Under the pieces are notes generated by a model, which worked only from the letters and a program-made list of their open reading frames with translations, was not told the origin of the DNA and did not search any database. Below are positions 1 to 6,854 of a stretch of DNA of 13,016 nt, piece after piece (the first letter of the stretch is position 1; each line of letters opens with the position of its first letter). Source of the DNA: an uncultured Marvinbryantia sp. GTDB lineage: Bacteria; Bacillota; Clostridia; Lachnospirales; Lachnospiraceae. The stretch is taken from the NCBI GenBank assembly GCA_947624335.1, contig CANQJX010000025.1, positions 1 to 13,016 on the forward strand, given 5' to 3'. Position numbers and translations under genes: made by a program.

Positions 1-72
1 CGGGGTGGAGCAGTCTGGAAGCTCGTCGGGCTCATAACCCGAAGGTCATAGGTTCAAATCCTATCCCCGCAA
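1..72 (+). tRNA. initiator tRNA-fMet (CAT), 5' end cut by window edge
   Basis: The cloverleaf can be drawn by hand: anticodon arm TCGGG/CCCGA around loop CTCATAA (anticodon CAT), and T arm ATAGG/CCTAT around TTCAAAT. The three consecutive G:C pairs at the base of the anticodon stem are the hallmark of initiator tRNA. The 3' acceptor strand CCCCGCA would place an A opposite a C at position 1, the usual initiator mismatch. The 5' strand shown has only five acceptor bases, so about two bases lie outside the window. No CCA is encoded; an A-plus-T-run follows. Confidence 0.93.
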
Positions 73-129
73 TTTTTTATTTTCACAGGAGCAGATGAAC
101 GGCTCGGATAAAGTAAATGTAAATCTTAT

Positions 130-202
<73 letters not shown>

Positions 203-240
203 TTTCGTTTTATCATGAAGCTTCATGAAAAACAGAATGT

Positions 241-313
241 GGAGCATTAGCTCAGGCGGTAGAGCACTTGACTTTTAATCAAGTTGTCCGGGGTTCGAAT
301 CCCCGATGCTTCA
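241..313 (+). tRNA. tRNA-Lys (TTT)
   Basis: A complete 73-nt cloverleaf. The acceptor stem GGAGCAT/ATGCTTC contains one G:U pair, the anticodon arm is CTTGA/TCAAG around CTTTTAA (anticodon TTT), and the T arm has the loop TTCGAAT closed by G:C pairs. The discriminator is A and no CCA is encoded. It is the last tRNA before the terminator at 317-362. Confidence 0.96.
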
Positions 314-316
314 TAG

Positions 317-362
317 AAAAGAACGTTCCCTGACGGCGCTTGCTGTCAGGGTACATTCTTTT
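317..362 (+). terminator. intrinsic terminator of the tRNA cluster
   Basis: The inverted repeat CCCTGAC (328-334) / GTCAGGG (345-351) forms the core stem. It is extended outwards by AAAAGAA (317-323) pairing with TTCTTTT (356-362), so the 3' arm doubles as the T-rich tail. It starts four bases after tRNA-Lys and ends about 30 bases before tadA. Confidence 0.8.
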
Positions 363-394
363 ATACGAAAACGGTTAGGAATGTAAAAACGCAT

Positions 395-877
395 ATGCAG
401 GACAAACAACAGGAAAAATTTATGCGCGCGGCGCTTTGCCAGGCAAAAAAGGCCTATGCGCTGGACGAGGTGCCGATTGGCTGCGTGATCGTGCGGGACG
501 GAAAGATCATAGCGCGCGGCTACAACCGGCGCAACACGGATAAAAATACCCTTTCCCACGCGGAGCTGATTGCGATTAAAAAAGCGGCGAAAAAGCTGGG
601 GGACTGGCGGCTGGAAGGCTGCACCATGTATATCACGCTGGAGCCGTGCCAGATGTGCGCGGGCGCAATGGTGCAGGCGCGCCTGACAGAAGCCGTGATC
701 GGAAGCATGAACCCCAAAGCGGGATGCGCCGGGTCGGTATTGAATATCCTGGAAATGGACGGCTTCAATCACAAGGTACAGGTGACGCGGGGCGTGCTGG
801 AACAGGAATGCAGCGAGATGTTAAGCAGATTTTTCAAAGAACTGCGCAGGAAAAAGAAAACAGGTATCGAAACATGA
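395..877 (+). CDS. tadA: tRNA-specific adenosine-34 deaminase TadA
   Basis: TadA deaminates A34 to inosine in the tRNA-Arg(ACG) anticodon, in the cytoplasm, which allows one tRNA to read CGU, CGC and CGA. The 160-residue length is normal for the family. The zinc/catalytic motifs of the cytidine-deaminase fold are intact: HAE at 55-57 (zinc His55, proton-shuttle Glu57) and PCQMC at 84-88 (zinc Cys85 and Cys88). The VPIG, WRLEG and LEPC stretches match bacterial TadA closely. I kept the start at 395 because its N terminus lines up with Bacillus TadA; a second ATG at 422 has a better-placed AGGA (411-414) and is the alternative. The tRNA genes just upstream fit its role. Its stop overlaps the next ATG (ATGA), implying co-transcription. 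In Bacillus subtilis tadA neighbours the SRP RNA and dnaX; here the SRP RNA is 1.6 kb away on the other strand and dnaX is absent from the window. Confidence 0.95.
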   Translation: MQDKQQEKFMRAALCQAKKAYALDEVPIGCVIVRDGKIIARGYNRRNTDKNTLSHAELIAIKKAAKKLGDWRLEGCTMYITLEPCQMCAGAMVQARLTEAVIGSMNPKAGCAGSVLNILEMDGFNHKVQVTRGVLEQECSEMLSRFFKELRRKKKTGIET

Positions 878-1596
878 TCGTAAAGCTGATGATTTGGTTG
901 ATGGTAACGCTTGCCCCGCTTTCCGGACTTCGCGATGAGCGGATTTACAGCGCGCTGGCGCCAAAAGAAGGGCAGACTTATCTGGGAAACGTATCCAGGC
1001 TGTTTCTTCACAGCCCGGAGGCGGCGCGCTTCATTTTGGAATATCCGTTTTGCTATGGCGCGGATATACGCATCGATCTGTCAAAAGAAGTGACCAAAGG
1101 GGAAATCCCCTTATTTTTACAGTGGGATAAGCGCTGGGGATACCAGACTTACGGGAGCAGCTTTCTGGCAATGACGGGCTGCGGTCCCACATGTCTTGCT
1201 ATGGTGTACTGCGGCCTGACCGGGGATATTCGTCAGAATCCTTACCGGATTGCCTGCATGGCAATGGAAAACGGCTATTATGTTCCGGGCGTGGGAACGG
1301 CGTGGGAACTGTTTACCACAGGCGCGGAGGCGCTGGGCCTGGAGGTGCAGGAAGTATATTTTGATGAAGGATACATGGCGAAATTTCTGGCGGACGGTAT
1401 GCCGATCATCTGCTCCATGCGTCCGGGAGACTTTACGAACGCCGGCCATTTTATTGTCTTAACCGGAATTGACCAAAACGGCGCTGTCGGCGTGCGCGAT
1501 CCCAACAGCAGAAGCAAAAGCGAGCGGACATGGGAACTCAGCCGCGTGTTTCCGCAGATCAAGGGAATGTGGGCGTACCGCTGCAGCGGACTTTAA
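874..1596 (+). CDS. C39-like (papain-fold) peptidase family protein, exported or membrane-anchored
   Basis: A 240-residue protein of the peptidase C39-like (C39_2) family, thiol proteases of the papain fold whose substrates are mostly unknown. I see QWDKRWG (83-89; Gln83 would be the oxyanion-hole residue), TGCGPTC (101-107; nucleophile Cys103), GHFIVLTG (191-198; His192) and DPNS (209-212; Asp209), so the catalytic triad is complete. The hydrophobic N terminus (1-18) looks like a signal sequence or anchor without a clear lipobox. I chose ATG 874 because it gives this N terminus and overlaps the tadA stop (ATGA), pointing to translational coupling. The frame stays open upstream to 646, but that part lies inside tadA. 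A second C39-like gene follows at 1688; the two are divergent in sequence, so this is not a recent duplication. The substrate is unknown. Confidence 0.82.
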   Translation: MIVKLMIWLMVTLAPLSGLRDERIYSALAPKEGQTYLGNVSRLFLHSPEAARFILEYPFCYGADIRIDLSKEVTKGEIPLFLQWDKRWGYQTYGSSFLAMTGCGPTCLAMVYCGLTGDIRQNPYRIACMAMENGYYVPGVGTAWELFTTGAEALGLEVQEVYFDEGYMAKFLADGMPIICSMRPGDFTNAGHFIVLTGIDQNGAVGVRDPNSRSKSERTWELSRVFPQIKGMWAYRCSGL

Positions 1597-1629
1597 AAAT
1601 GAACTTTTTGTGAAACCGGAAAAAGCCCG

Positions 1630-1659
1630 TTGCGCGCAGGCAGAAAAATATGGTAAAAT
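1630..1659 (+). promoter_or_regulatory. probable promoter for the second C39-like gene
   Basis: TTGCGC (1630-1635), an 18-base spacer and TAAAAT (1654-1659), preceded by TGG so that it also reads as an extended -10. The expected start is near 1666, giving a short leader carrying AAGGAGA at 1674-1680 before ATG 1688. Moderate match, judged by eye. Confidence 0.45.
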
Positions 1660-1687
1660 GCTCTGGTAATATAAAGGAGATTTTCAT

Positions 1688-2422
1688 ATGAAAAAAATAA
1701 CCGCAATATTTTTAACCTGGCTGCTTTTTGGCGCATCCGCTCTGGCGGAGTATTCTGTGCCGGAGGACATCGGCACGGTCTTGCTGTATGATACAAACGC
1801 GCAGACAGAGTCGGAAACAGAGCCGGAGACGGAAACGGAATCGCTTTCGGAATCGGTATCGCTGGAAACAGAGGAACTGCTGCAGTATCCGGAACTGCCG
1901 ACGGGATGCGAATCAGTTGCGTTAACGATTCTTCTGAAATACCATGGATTTTACGAGATTGAAAAGACAACCATCGCCGACGAGTATCTGCCGTACAGCA
2001 GCAATTTTGCGGAGGGCTTTGAAGGGGATCCGCGCGCGGAAAACGGCGGCGGCTGTTATGCCCCGGCTATCGCGCTGGCGGCGAGGCGTTATCTGGACGC
2101 GCATGGCTCGGATCTGGAAGTGAAAGATATTACAGGCAGTACGCCCGAAGAGATTTACCGGCTGCTGGAGCAGGAAAAACCGGTGCTGATCTGGACGACA
2201 ATGTATTTTTCCGACAGCATTCCGTCCGGCGTATACGCAAGTTTTAACGGCAAAGAATACGAATGGAAATTTAACGAGCATTGCGTAGTGCTGACCGGAT
2301 ATGATACCAGTGCGGGGACGGTGGAAGTAAACGATCCGCTGGAAGGAAAAGTCACAAGAGACGCCCAGCGGTTCTGGAGCTTATACGAAGATATGGGAAG
2401 TATGGCGGTTGTAATAGAATAG
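1688..2422 (+). CDS. secreted C39-like (papain-fold) peptidase family protein, YvpB type
   Basis: A 244-residue exported protein of the C39-like family, of the type of Bacillus YvpB. Residues 1-20 form a signal peptide (two Lys, hydrophobic core, ASALA cleavage site). Residues 38-61 are a Ser/Thr/Glu-rich linker of short ETE/SES repeats. The catalytic domain has YPELPTGCE (67-75; nucleophile Cys74), EHCVVLTGYD (197-206; His198) and NDPLEG (215-220; Asp216). The start is fixed by AAGGAGA at 1674-1680, seven bases upstream. A probable promoter lies in the 91-base gap after the preceding C39-like gene, so it can be expressed separately. The acidic linker suggests a domain held off the membrane or wall. 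It converges with the SRP RNA gene. The substrate cannot be told from sequence. Confidence 0.85.
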   Translation: MKKITAIFLTWLLFGASALAEYSVPEDIGTVLLYDTNAQTESETEPETETESLSESVSLETEELLQYPELPTGCESVALTILLKYHGFYEIEKTTIADEYLPYSSNFAEGFEGDPRAENGGGCYAPAIALAARRYLDAHGSDLEVKDITGSTPEEIYRLLEQEKPVLIWTTMYFSDSIPSGVYASFNGKEYEWKFNEHCVVLTGYDTSAGTVEVNDPLEGKVTRDAQRFWSLYEDMGSMAVVIE

Positions 2423-2461
2423 CGATGGAACAAAACCATAAATAATGATGCAGAATAATAT

Positions 2462-2487
2462 AAATCCACGCGCCGCACGTCGAATTT
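2462..2487 (-). terminator. hairpin at the 3' end of the SRP RNA, probable terminator
   Basis: On the minus strand AAATTC/GGATTT and ACG/CGT pair with one bulged G around a G:C-rich loop. The hairpin is followed by ATATTATT, a weak U tract. It also closes the convergent gap with the plus-strand gene ending at 2422, although its plus-strand copy has no T tract. Confidence 0.5.
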
Positions 2488-2762
2488 CCGCCACGGACGT
2501 TACCTTTACAGTTAACTCGGTCCAGGCGCCCTCGCAACACACAGAAGGTTCTACTTAGTGCTGCTTCATTCCTGACCTGACACGGTTCATAGATTCCTGT
2601 TGTGCGAGACCCAAACGTCAACGCCACTTATAAAGGGCGGCTCCACAGCAAAAAACCCTCGGCTTGGCATCACCCCTGCTATAGCGGATTGCAGGTACAG
2701 GGCACCGCTATCTCCCCGGCTGCGTGGAAATGTTATGACAAATTTGGTGCGCGATAAGCGCA
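2487..2762 (-). ncRNA. ffs: signal recognition particle RNA (large, Alu-containing bacterial type)
   Basis: The minus strand contains the diagnostic SRP helix 8 region: GTCAGGTCAGGAATGAAGCA followed by GCACTAAG (about 2546-2582), the Ffh-binding tip with the GGAA-type loop. Flanking segments pair to form the long helix 5 (GGGTCTCGCACAACAGGAA against TGTGTGTTGCGAGGG). The 5' Alu-like part reads GTGCCCTGTACCTGCAATCC, close to Bacillus scRNA. ATTTCCACG near the 5' end and CGTGGCGGAAAT near the 3' end can pair as helix 1. The roughly 275-nt length fits the large form of Firmicutes, not the 4.5S form. The 5' end is set from the promoter at 2769-2797; the mature end could be about 20 nt further in, after a small hairpin. 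The RNA scaffolds Ffh for co-translational membrane targeting. Confidence 0.93.
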
Positions 2763-2768
2763 CCATTT

Positions 2769-2797
2769 ACTATACCCTTTTTTCAAAAGATTGTCAA
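2769..2797 (-). promoter_or_regulatory. promoter of the SRP RNA gene
   Basis: Minus strand: TTGACA (2792-2797), a 17-base spacer and TATAGT (2769-2774). This is nearly a perfect sigma-A promoter, as expected for a highly expressed stable RNA. It lies just beyond the stop of the HAD gene (2819), so the SRP RNA is transcribed independently. Confidence 0.88.
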
Positions 2798-2818
2798 TGA
2801 AATGTTCTCGACAGGGGA

Positions 2819-3439
2819 TTACAGAAACAGCGCCTGAAGATCCTGAAAAGAACGGATGCGATAGGCTGCGCTTTCTGCCGTTCCAAATCCGTATTCGGCA
2901 AATACAAAAGGAATGTTGGCTTCTTTACAGGCGTCGGCGTCGCCCTGCGTATCTCCGACATAGACGGGACTGCGCAGATTATTTTTGCGCATCAGCCGCA
3001 AAATGGTTTTTCCCTTGGAGACGCCTGTCTGGCCGAAACACAGATGGTCTTTAAAATAAGGGCCAAATCCTGTTTTTCTGAGAAACAGTTCAATATACCC
3101 GTCCTGACAGTTGCTGACGATAAACAGCGGATAGCGCAGGGAAAGGGCGCGCAGGGTTTCTTCCATATGGTCATAAAGGGTTCCGGGCGTCTTTTCCAGT
3201 TCCCTATGCTCCTGCGCAAAACACTTTTCGCCAAGTTCGGCCTGCGCTTCGCGCGTAAGCTGCGGCAAAAGTTCGGCAAAAATGACGTCCATTGGTTTTC
3301 CGAAAAGCTTTTTCAGCCTGTCCGGCGTCACCTGCAGCGGGGAATCTGTATTTTCCCGTATCACCCGGTTGTAGGCGACCGCTACGACTTTGGTAGAATC
3401 CCAAAGCGTACCGTCGACGTCAAAAATAATTCCATCCAT
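2819..3439 (-). CDS. HAD-superfamily hydrolase, phosphoglycolate-phosphatase-like
   Basis: A cytoplasmic phosphatase of HAD subfamily IA (Gph/PGP-like), 206 residues. All four HAD motifs are visible: motif I DVDGT (7-11; nucleophile Asp7, acid/base Asp9), motif II VSN (108-110; Ser109), motif III Lys in SKGK (141-144), and motif IV GDTQGD (162-167; Asp163 and Asp167 for Mg2+). The helical cap lies between motifs I and II (about 15-85), the C1 position. The start is supported by AAGGAGT at 3445-3451, which overlaps the stop codon of the upstream EAL gene; the two genes are three bases apart and surely co-transcribed. Candidate substrates include small phosphoesters such as phosphoglycolate, but the cap decides specificity and cannot be read by eye. 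A link to nucleotide turnover downstream of the phosphodiesterase is speculation. Confidence 0.88.
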   Translation of the reverse strand: MDGIIFDVDGTLWDSTKVVAVAYNRVIRENTDSPLQVTPDRLKKLFGKPMDVIFAELLPQLTREAQAELGEKCFAQEHRELEKTPGTLYDHMEETLRALSLRYPLFIVSNCQDGYIELFLRKTGFGPYFKDHLCFGQTGVSKGKTILRLMRKNNLRSPVYVGDTQGDADACKEANIPFVFAEYGFGTAESAAYRIRSFQDLQALFL

Positions 3440-3442
3440 GCG

Positions 3443-5371
3443 TTACTCCTTCTGTGCCTGCGCCTCCAGCAGCTTAATAAGCTCCGCCCGCGGAAGAGGG
3501 CGCGAATAATAATATCCCTGTATGTAATCACAATTCATATCGGCAAACTTATCCGCCAGATCTTTTGTTTCCACGCCTTCCACGACAATTTCCATATTCA
3601 GCTCGCGGATCATATCGATAGTATGCTTTACAATCACGCCCATACGCGGGTTTTCCACCTCGTCAGCGATCACCTTATCCAGCTTGACAATCTGAAGCGG
3701 AAGATAAGAAACGCGTTTGATATTGGAATAGCCGGTTCCGTAATCGTCCAGCGAAAAAGTAATGCCGGATTCGGAAAGGCGGATCATGTTTTCTTTTACG
3801 ATATTCTGCTGGTCGGTCACGGCGGTCTCCGTGATCTCAAGATTGATTTTCTGCGGAGGACAGTGATGGCGGTCTAAAATCTCCATATATCGCTGCGCGA
3901 GATCGGGCTGCATGGCCTGCAGAATCGAAATGTTGATCGAAACAAAATCAAGATTCAGCGGAGTAAAATCGGGGGAGGATACAAAACGGCATACCTCTTC
4001 AAACACAAAAGCGCCGATATCGTGAATACTTCCGTTATTCTCCGCGGTAGCGATAATCAGATCCGGCGGGATAAATCCATATGTTTCATCCTTCAGACGC
4101 AGGAGCGCTTCTGCAAAGCGGAAGCGTTTCTCGCTGACGCTGTAGATCGGCTGGTAATAGATCTCGAATTTCCGCTCCGCCAGGGCGCGGGAAATGATGC
4201 GGTCCATTTCCCCGATAAACCGGTGGTGCGGATCTTTTAAAATATCAGATACGTTTGCGATCGGCCCGAACTGCGGAAGGATTTTCCGGTAAGACAGCAA
4301 AAAGGACATCAGCGTCTTGGAATCGGAAAAATCTTCCGGACAGTTTATAATGCAGATATGCGTATTCAGATTGATCTCGATTTCGTCCAGCACAATACTC
4401 TGCTTTAACGCGTTGTGGATCCGCGCGGCGATCTCATCCACCTTCCCGCGGAAGGATTCGCTTACCAGATAACAGAAAAAGCCGCTGTCAAGATAATACA
4501 GGTCAGAATGCGAAGACACCGCTTTATTGATTTCGTTCAGACGGTCGCCCGCCCTGCGAAACAACTGATAGGTTCTTTCATAGCCGAGAAGCTTGACGAT
4601 AGACGAATAATTGTCTGTCAGAATATGAATGACGGTAAATTTTTTGTGGTTGGAAAAATGATTCCGCAGATCCGCAACGTAAGCGCTGGACTTCATCAGT
4701 CCGACTTCCGCGTCGACCGTTTCTTCCGGGCGCTTGACGGTAATCAGGATTGTTAAAAATGTGATCGCGGTCGCATACGATTCCACGACCCAGGCAGGGA
4801 AAAAGAACTGCCACACAACGGACAAAATGGTAAACAGAAAAACGGCGTACAGGGAAAAAAGCTTAAAGCCGGAAAACAGTTTCCGGTATTTGGTGATATA
4901 GTACATGCCGTAAATCAGATAAAAGAACGAGATCAGATACAGAAGCAGGAAAAAGCTGCCCCTTACATAATGCCTGGCCTGGTCTATGTAAAAAATTTTA
5001 TGCGTAAACGGATTGGTAGCAAGCGCCAGAACCAGCACGATAAACGGGGCGCACAAAAGCGCGCAGAAACGCGGTTTTTGAAGCAGCACATGCCAGGTAT
5101 CCGTAAGGCTTATGAGGAACAAAAGATAGAGAACCGGAGCAAGGTTCCGAAAAAAGAAATAAAGGTAATTTGTAAGATAAAGAATCACAATATGCGTTGT
5201 GCCTTCCGTCAGAATGGCCGCCGCATCGCAGCAGGCGGCGATCAGAGAGGCGGCAAGCACCAAAAAAAGAATTCTGCCGCTTACAGAAACCGTTAATTTC
5301 TGAAAAACAACCGAAAAGATGCACATGGCAAGCAGTATGATCGCGCAGTAATCAAAATAGACCAGAGACAT
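3443..5371 (-). CDS. membrane-bound c-di-GMP phosphodiesterase: 7-helix sensor, degenerate GGDEF, active EAL
   Basis: A 642-residue integral membrane signalling enzyme. Residues 1-212 contain about seven hydrophobic helices (near 5-25, 33-53, 61-73, 77-90, 101-119, 137-160, 169-212), resembling the 7TM sensor found at the N terminus of some histidine kinases. Residues about 243-372 have the shape of a GGDEF domain, but the active-site motif is replaced by DSGFF (295-299), so cyclase activity is not expected. Residues about 388-636 are an EAL domain with the residues of active enzymes: EALLR (421-425), Asn480, ITE (513-515), DDYGTGYS (542-549), KLDK (563-566), EGVET (598-602) and QGYYYSRPLP. 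It should hydrolyse c-di-GMP to pGpG, perhaps with the degenerate GGDEF as a GTP or ligand sensor. AAGGA lies nine bases before ATG 5371. It heads an operon with the HAD gene. Confidence 0.92.
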   Translation of the reverse strand: MSLVYFDYCAIILLAMCIFSVVFQKLTVSVSGRILFLVLAASLIAACCDAAAILTEGTTHIVILYLTNYLYFFFRNLAPVLYLLFLISLTDTWHVLLQKPRFCALLCAPFIVLVLALATNPFTHKIFYIDQARHYVRGSFFLLLYLISFFYLIYGMYYITKYRKLFSGFKLFSLYAVFLFTILSVVWQFFFPAWVVESYATAITFLTILITVKRPEETVDAEVGLMKSSAYVADLRNHFSNHKKFTVIHILTDNYSSIVKLLGYERTYQLFRRAGDRLNEINKAVSSHSDLYYLDSGFFCYLVSESFRGKVDEIAARIHNALKQSIVLDEIEINLNTHICIINCPEDFSDSKTLMSFLLSYRKILPQFGPIANVSDILKDPHHRFIGEMDRIISRALAERKFEIYYQPIYSVSEKRFRFAEALLRLKDETYGFIPPDLIIATAENNGSIHDIGAFVFEEVCRFVSSPDFTPLNLDFVSINISILQAMQPDLAQRYMEILDRHHCPPQKINLEITETAVTDQQNIVKENMIRLSESGITFSLDDYGTGYSNIKRVSYLPLQIVKLDKVIADEVENPRMGVIVKHTIDMIRELNMEIVVEGVETKDLADKFADMNCDYIQGYYYSRPLPRAELIKLLEAQAQKE

Positions 5372-5413
5372 CTTGCCACATCCTTTCCTATGTTTATGGG
5401 GATTCTTACCGCT

Positions 5414-5442
5414 ATTGTAACATACATTTATTTTTGAAACAA
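5414..5442 (-). promoter_or_regulatory. promoter of the EAL-HAD operon
   Basis: Minus strand: TTGTTT (5437-5442), a 17-base spacer and TACAAT (5414-5419). The expected start near 5407 gives a leader of about 36 nt with AAGGA before the ATG. It is back to back with the plus-strand promoter at 5450-5478. Confidence 0.65.
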
Positions 5443-5449
5443 GTTGGTA

Positions 5450-5478
5450 TTGTACTTTTTGGAAAAAGGTGCTATGAT
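5450..5478 (+). promoter_or_regulatory. promoter of the cobalamin-riboswitch operon
   Basis: TTGTAC (5450-5455), a 17-base spacer and TATGAT (5473-5478). The predicted start near 5485 coincides with the first base of riboswitch helix P1, which supports the assignment. Only seven bases separate its -35 box from that of the divergent EAL-operon promoter. Confidence 0.65.
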
Positions 5479-5483
5479 AAGAG

Positions 5484-5650
5484 CGACAGGTGCGGATATC
5501 CGGGAAACGGACGTCCGTTAAAAGGGAAACAGGTGTAAGTCCTGTGCGATCTCGTCACTGTAAACAGGGAGCGCGTGCCAGGATGCCACTGGAGAAATCC
5601 GGGAAGGCGGTATCGCGCAATGATCTGTAAGTCAGGAAACCTGCCTGTCG
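5484..5650 (+). promoter_or_regulatory. cobalamin riboswitch aptamer
   Basis: The core matches the cobalamin family: TTAAAAGGGAAACAGGTG (from 5519) is the conserved L4/P4 segment, CGTCACTGTAAACAGGG the P5-P6 junction, and GTAAGTCAGGAAACCTGCC (about 5627-5645) the B12 box. CGACAGG (5484-5490) and CCTGTCG (5644-5650) pair exactly as P1. A small stem GGAAT/ATTCC at 5659-5672 just downstream may be P13. The aptamer senses adenosyl- or other cobalamins and normally shuts off downstream genes when bound. It leads into the exported cobaltochelatase and transporter operon. Confidence 0.93.
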
Positions 5651-5737
5651 ATGGTACGGGAATAGGCATTCCAGATCACGAGTCATTGGTTGTACCGATA
5701 AAAATATCTTGTGAGAATCACAGTTGACAGGAGTGCG

Positions 5738-5785
5738 CCCGATTTTCCTAACCGCTGCCGCGGCAGGAAAGATCGGGTGTTATTA
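5738..5785 (+). terminator. riboswitch expression-platform terminator
   Basis: CCCGATTTTCCT (5738-5749) pairs with AGGAAAGATCGGG (5765-5777), with one bulged base and further G:C pairing in the loop region. TGTTATTA (5778-5785) is a modest U tract. It lies between the aptamer and the first gene, where a cobalamin-induced terminator would be expected. From 5786 to 5860 I see only an A/T-rich leader. Confidence 0.7.
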
Positions 5786-5874
5786 TCTGCGGCGTATGTT
5801 TTTGTTCCCGTATTTTGAATCTGCTGGTGCAAACTTTACATACATCAGAAACAAACAAAAAGGAGGACAAAAAC

Positions 5875-6834
5875 ATGAAAAACAAGGTATTCAAATGGAT
5901 GCTGACCGGTATCTGCGCGGCGGCGCTGGCTATGAGCGCGGCGGCGGTTCAGGCGGAGGACGCCGGGGCGGCAGCGGAGGAGGAAACGGAAGCCTATACC
6001 GGCGACGCTTCCAACGAGAACGTAAGGAATCAGGACGACATCGGAGAGAAAGAACTTCTGGTGATCAGTTTCGGAACCAGCTTTAACGACAACCGGCAGG
6101 CTACCATCGGCGCGATTGAAGACGCAATGGAAGAAGCCTTTCCGGAGTATTCGGTAAGAAGGGGCTTTACCAGCAACATCATCATCGACCATGTGTTTAC
6201 CCGCGACGGCGTAAAGATCGACGATGTGGAAGAAGCGCTTGACAGGGCTGTGGAAAACGGCGTAAAAACGCTGGTTGTCCAGCCGACTCATCTGATGAAC
6301 GGCCTGGAATACAACGACCTTTCGGAAGCGGTTGCGGCGTACGCGGATTCTTTTGAGCAGGTAGTAATGGGCGAGCCGCTCCTTACGAGCGATTCGGATT
6401 ACGAGGAAGTGATCGCTGCGATTACCGAAGATACGGCGGACTATGACGACGGCGAGACGGCAATCGTATTTATGGGTCACGGCACAGAGGCGGACTCCAA
6501 CGCGATTTATGCGACGATGCAGGAAAAGCTGACGGCTGCGGGCTACGCAAACTATTTTGTGGGCACGGTAGAAGCGACCCCGTCTCTGGACGACGTTGTC
6601 GCGGCAGTGGGCGAAGGCGCGTACAAGAAGGTTGTTCTGCAGCCTCTGATGATTGTTGCCGGCGATCACGCAAACAATGACATGGCAGGCGACGAGGACG
6701 GCGCGTGGAAAAAGACCTTTGAGGACGCCGGCTACGAAGTGACCTGCAACCTGAAAGGCCTGGGCGAAATGGAACGGATCCAGGGCCTGTTCGTAGAACA
6801 TGCAAGAGAGGCAATGGACAGCCTTTCTGAGTAA
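5875..6834 (+). CDS. cbiK: exported CbiK-type cobaltochelatase (anaerobic sirohydrochlorin chelatase family)
   Basis: A 319-residue class II chelatase of the CbiK family, which inserts Co2+ into sirohydrochlorin in anaerobic cobalamin synthesis. The fold signatures are clear: LLVISFGTSF (61-70), QPTHLMNG (136-143), GHGTEADSN (201-209; His202), VGTVEATPS (229-237; Glu233) and AGDHANNDMAGD (262-273; His265). His202, Glu233 and His265 match the three metal ligands of Salmonella CbiK. Unlike cytoplasmic CbiK it starts with a signal peptide (1-27, cut near AVQA) and an acidic Ala/Glu-rich linker (28-56), so it should act outside the membrane. ATG 5875 is fixed by AGGAGG at 5861-5866; the frame is open further upstream but lacks a ribosome site there. 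First gene of the riboswitch operon. Exported CbiK proteins are known in Desulfovibrio (CbiKP). The in vivo metal and tetrapyrrole are uncertain. Confidence 0.9.
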   Translation: MKNKVFKWMLTGICAAALAMSAAAVQAEDAGAAAEEETEAYTGDASNENVRNQDDIGEKELLVISFGTSFNDNRQATIGAIEDAMEEAFPEYSVRRGFTSNIIIDHVFTRDGVKIDDVEEALDRAVENGVKTLVVQPTHLMNGLEYNDLSEAVAAYADSFEQVVMGEPLLTSDSDYEEVIAAITEDTADYDDGETAIVFMGHGTEADSNAIYATMQEKLTAAGYANYFVGTVEATPSLDDVVAAVGEGAYKKVVLQPLMIVAGDHANNDMAGDEDGAWKKTFEDAGYEVTCNLKGLGEMERIQGLFVEHAREAMDSLSE

Positions 6835-6854
6835 GAAAAGATAGGAGTACGGGC

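Noticed and set aside
646..873. Upstream extension of the first C39-like gene
   Set aside because: The frame is open but lies entirely inside tadA; ATG 874 gives a signal-like N terminus and an ATGA overlap.
2600..3054. Open frames on the plus strand over the SRP RNA and its promoter
   Set aside because: They lie on the complement of a structured RNA gene and run into the HAD gene antisense, have no ribosome site and no recognisable domain.
3044..3877. 277-codon open frame on the plus strand
   Set aside because: It is antisense to the HAD and EAL genes, both of which have clear catalytic motifs; the translated sequence is unlike any family I know.
5724..5729. TTGACA in the riboswitch leader as a second promoter
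   Set aside because: No reasonable -10 box lies 16-19 bases downstream; the region instead forms the terminator hairpin.
5815..5874. Upstream in-frame ATG for the chelatase
   Set aside because: It has no ribosome site and would add 20 residues before a normal signal peptide; AGGAGG at 5861-5866 marks ATG 5875.
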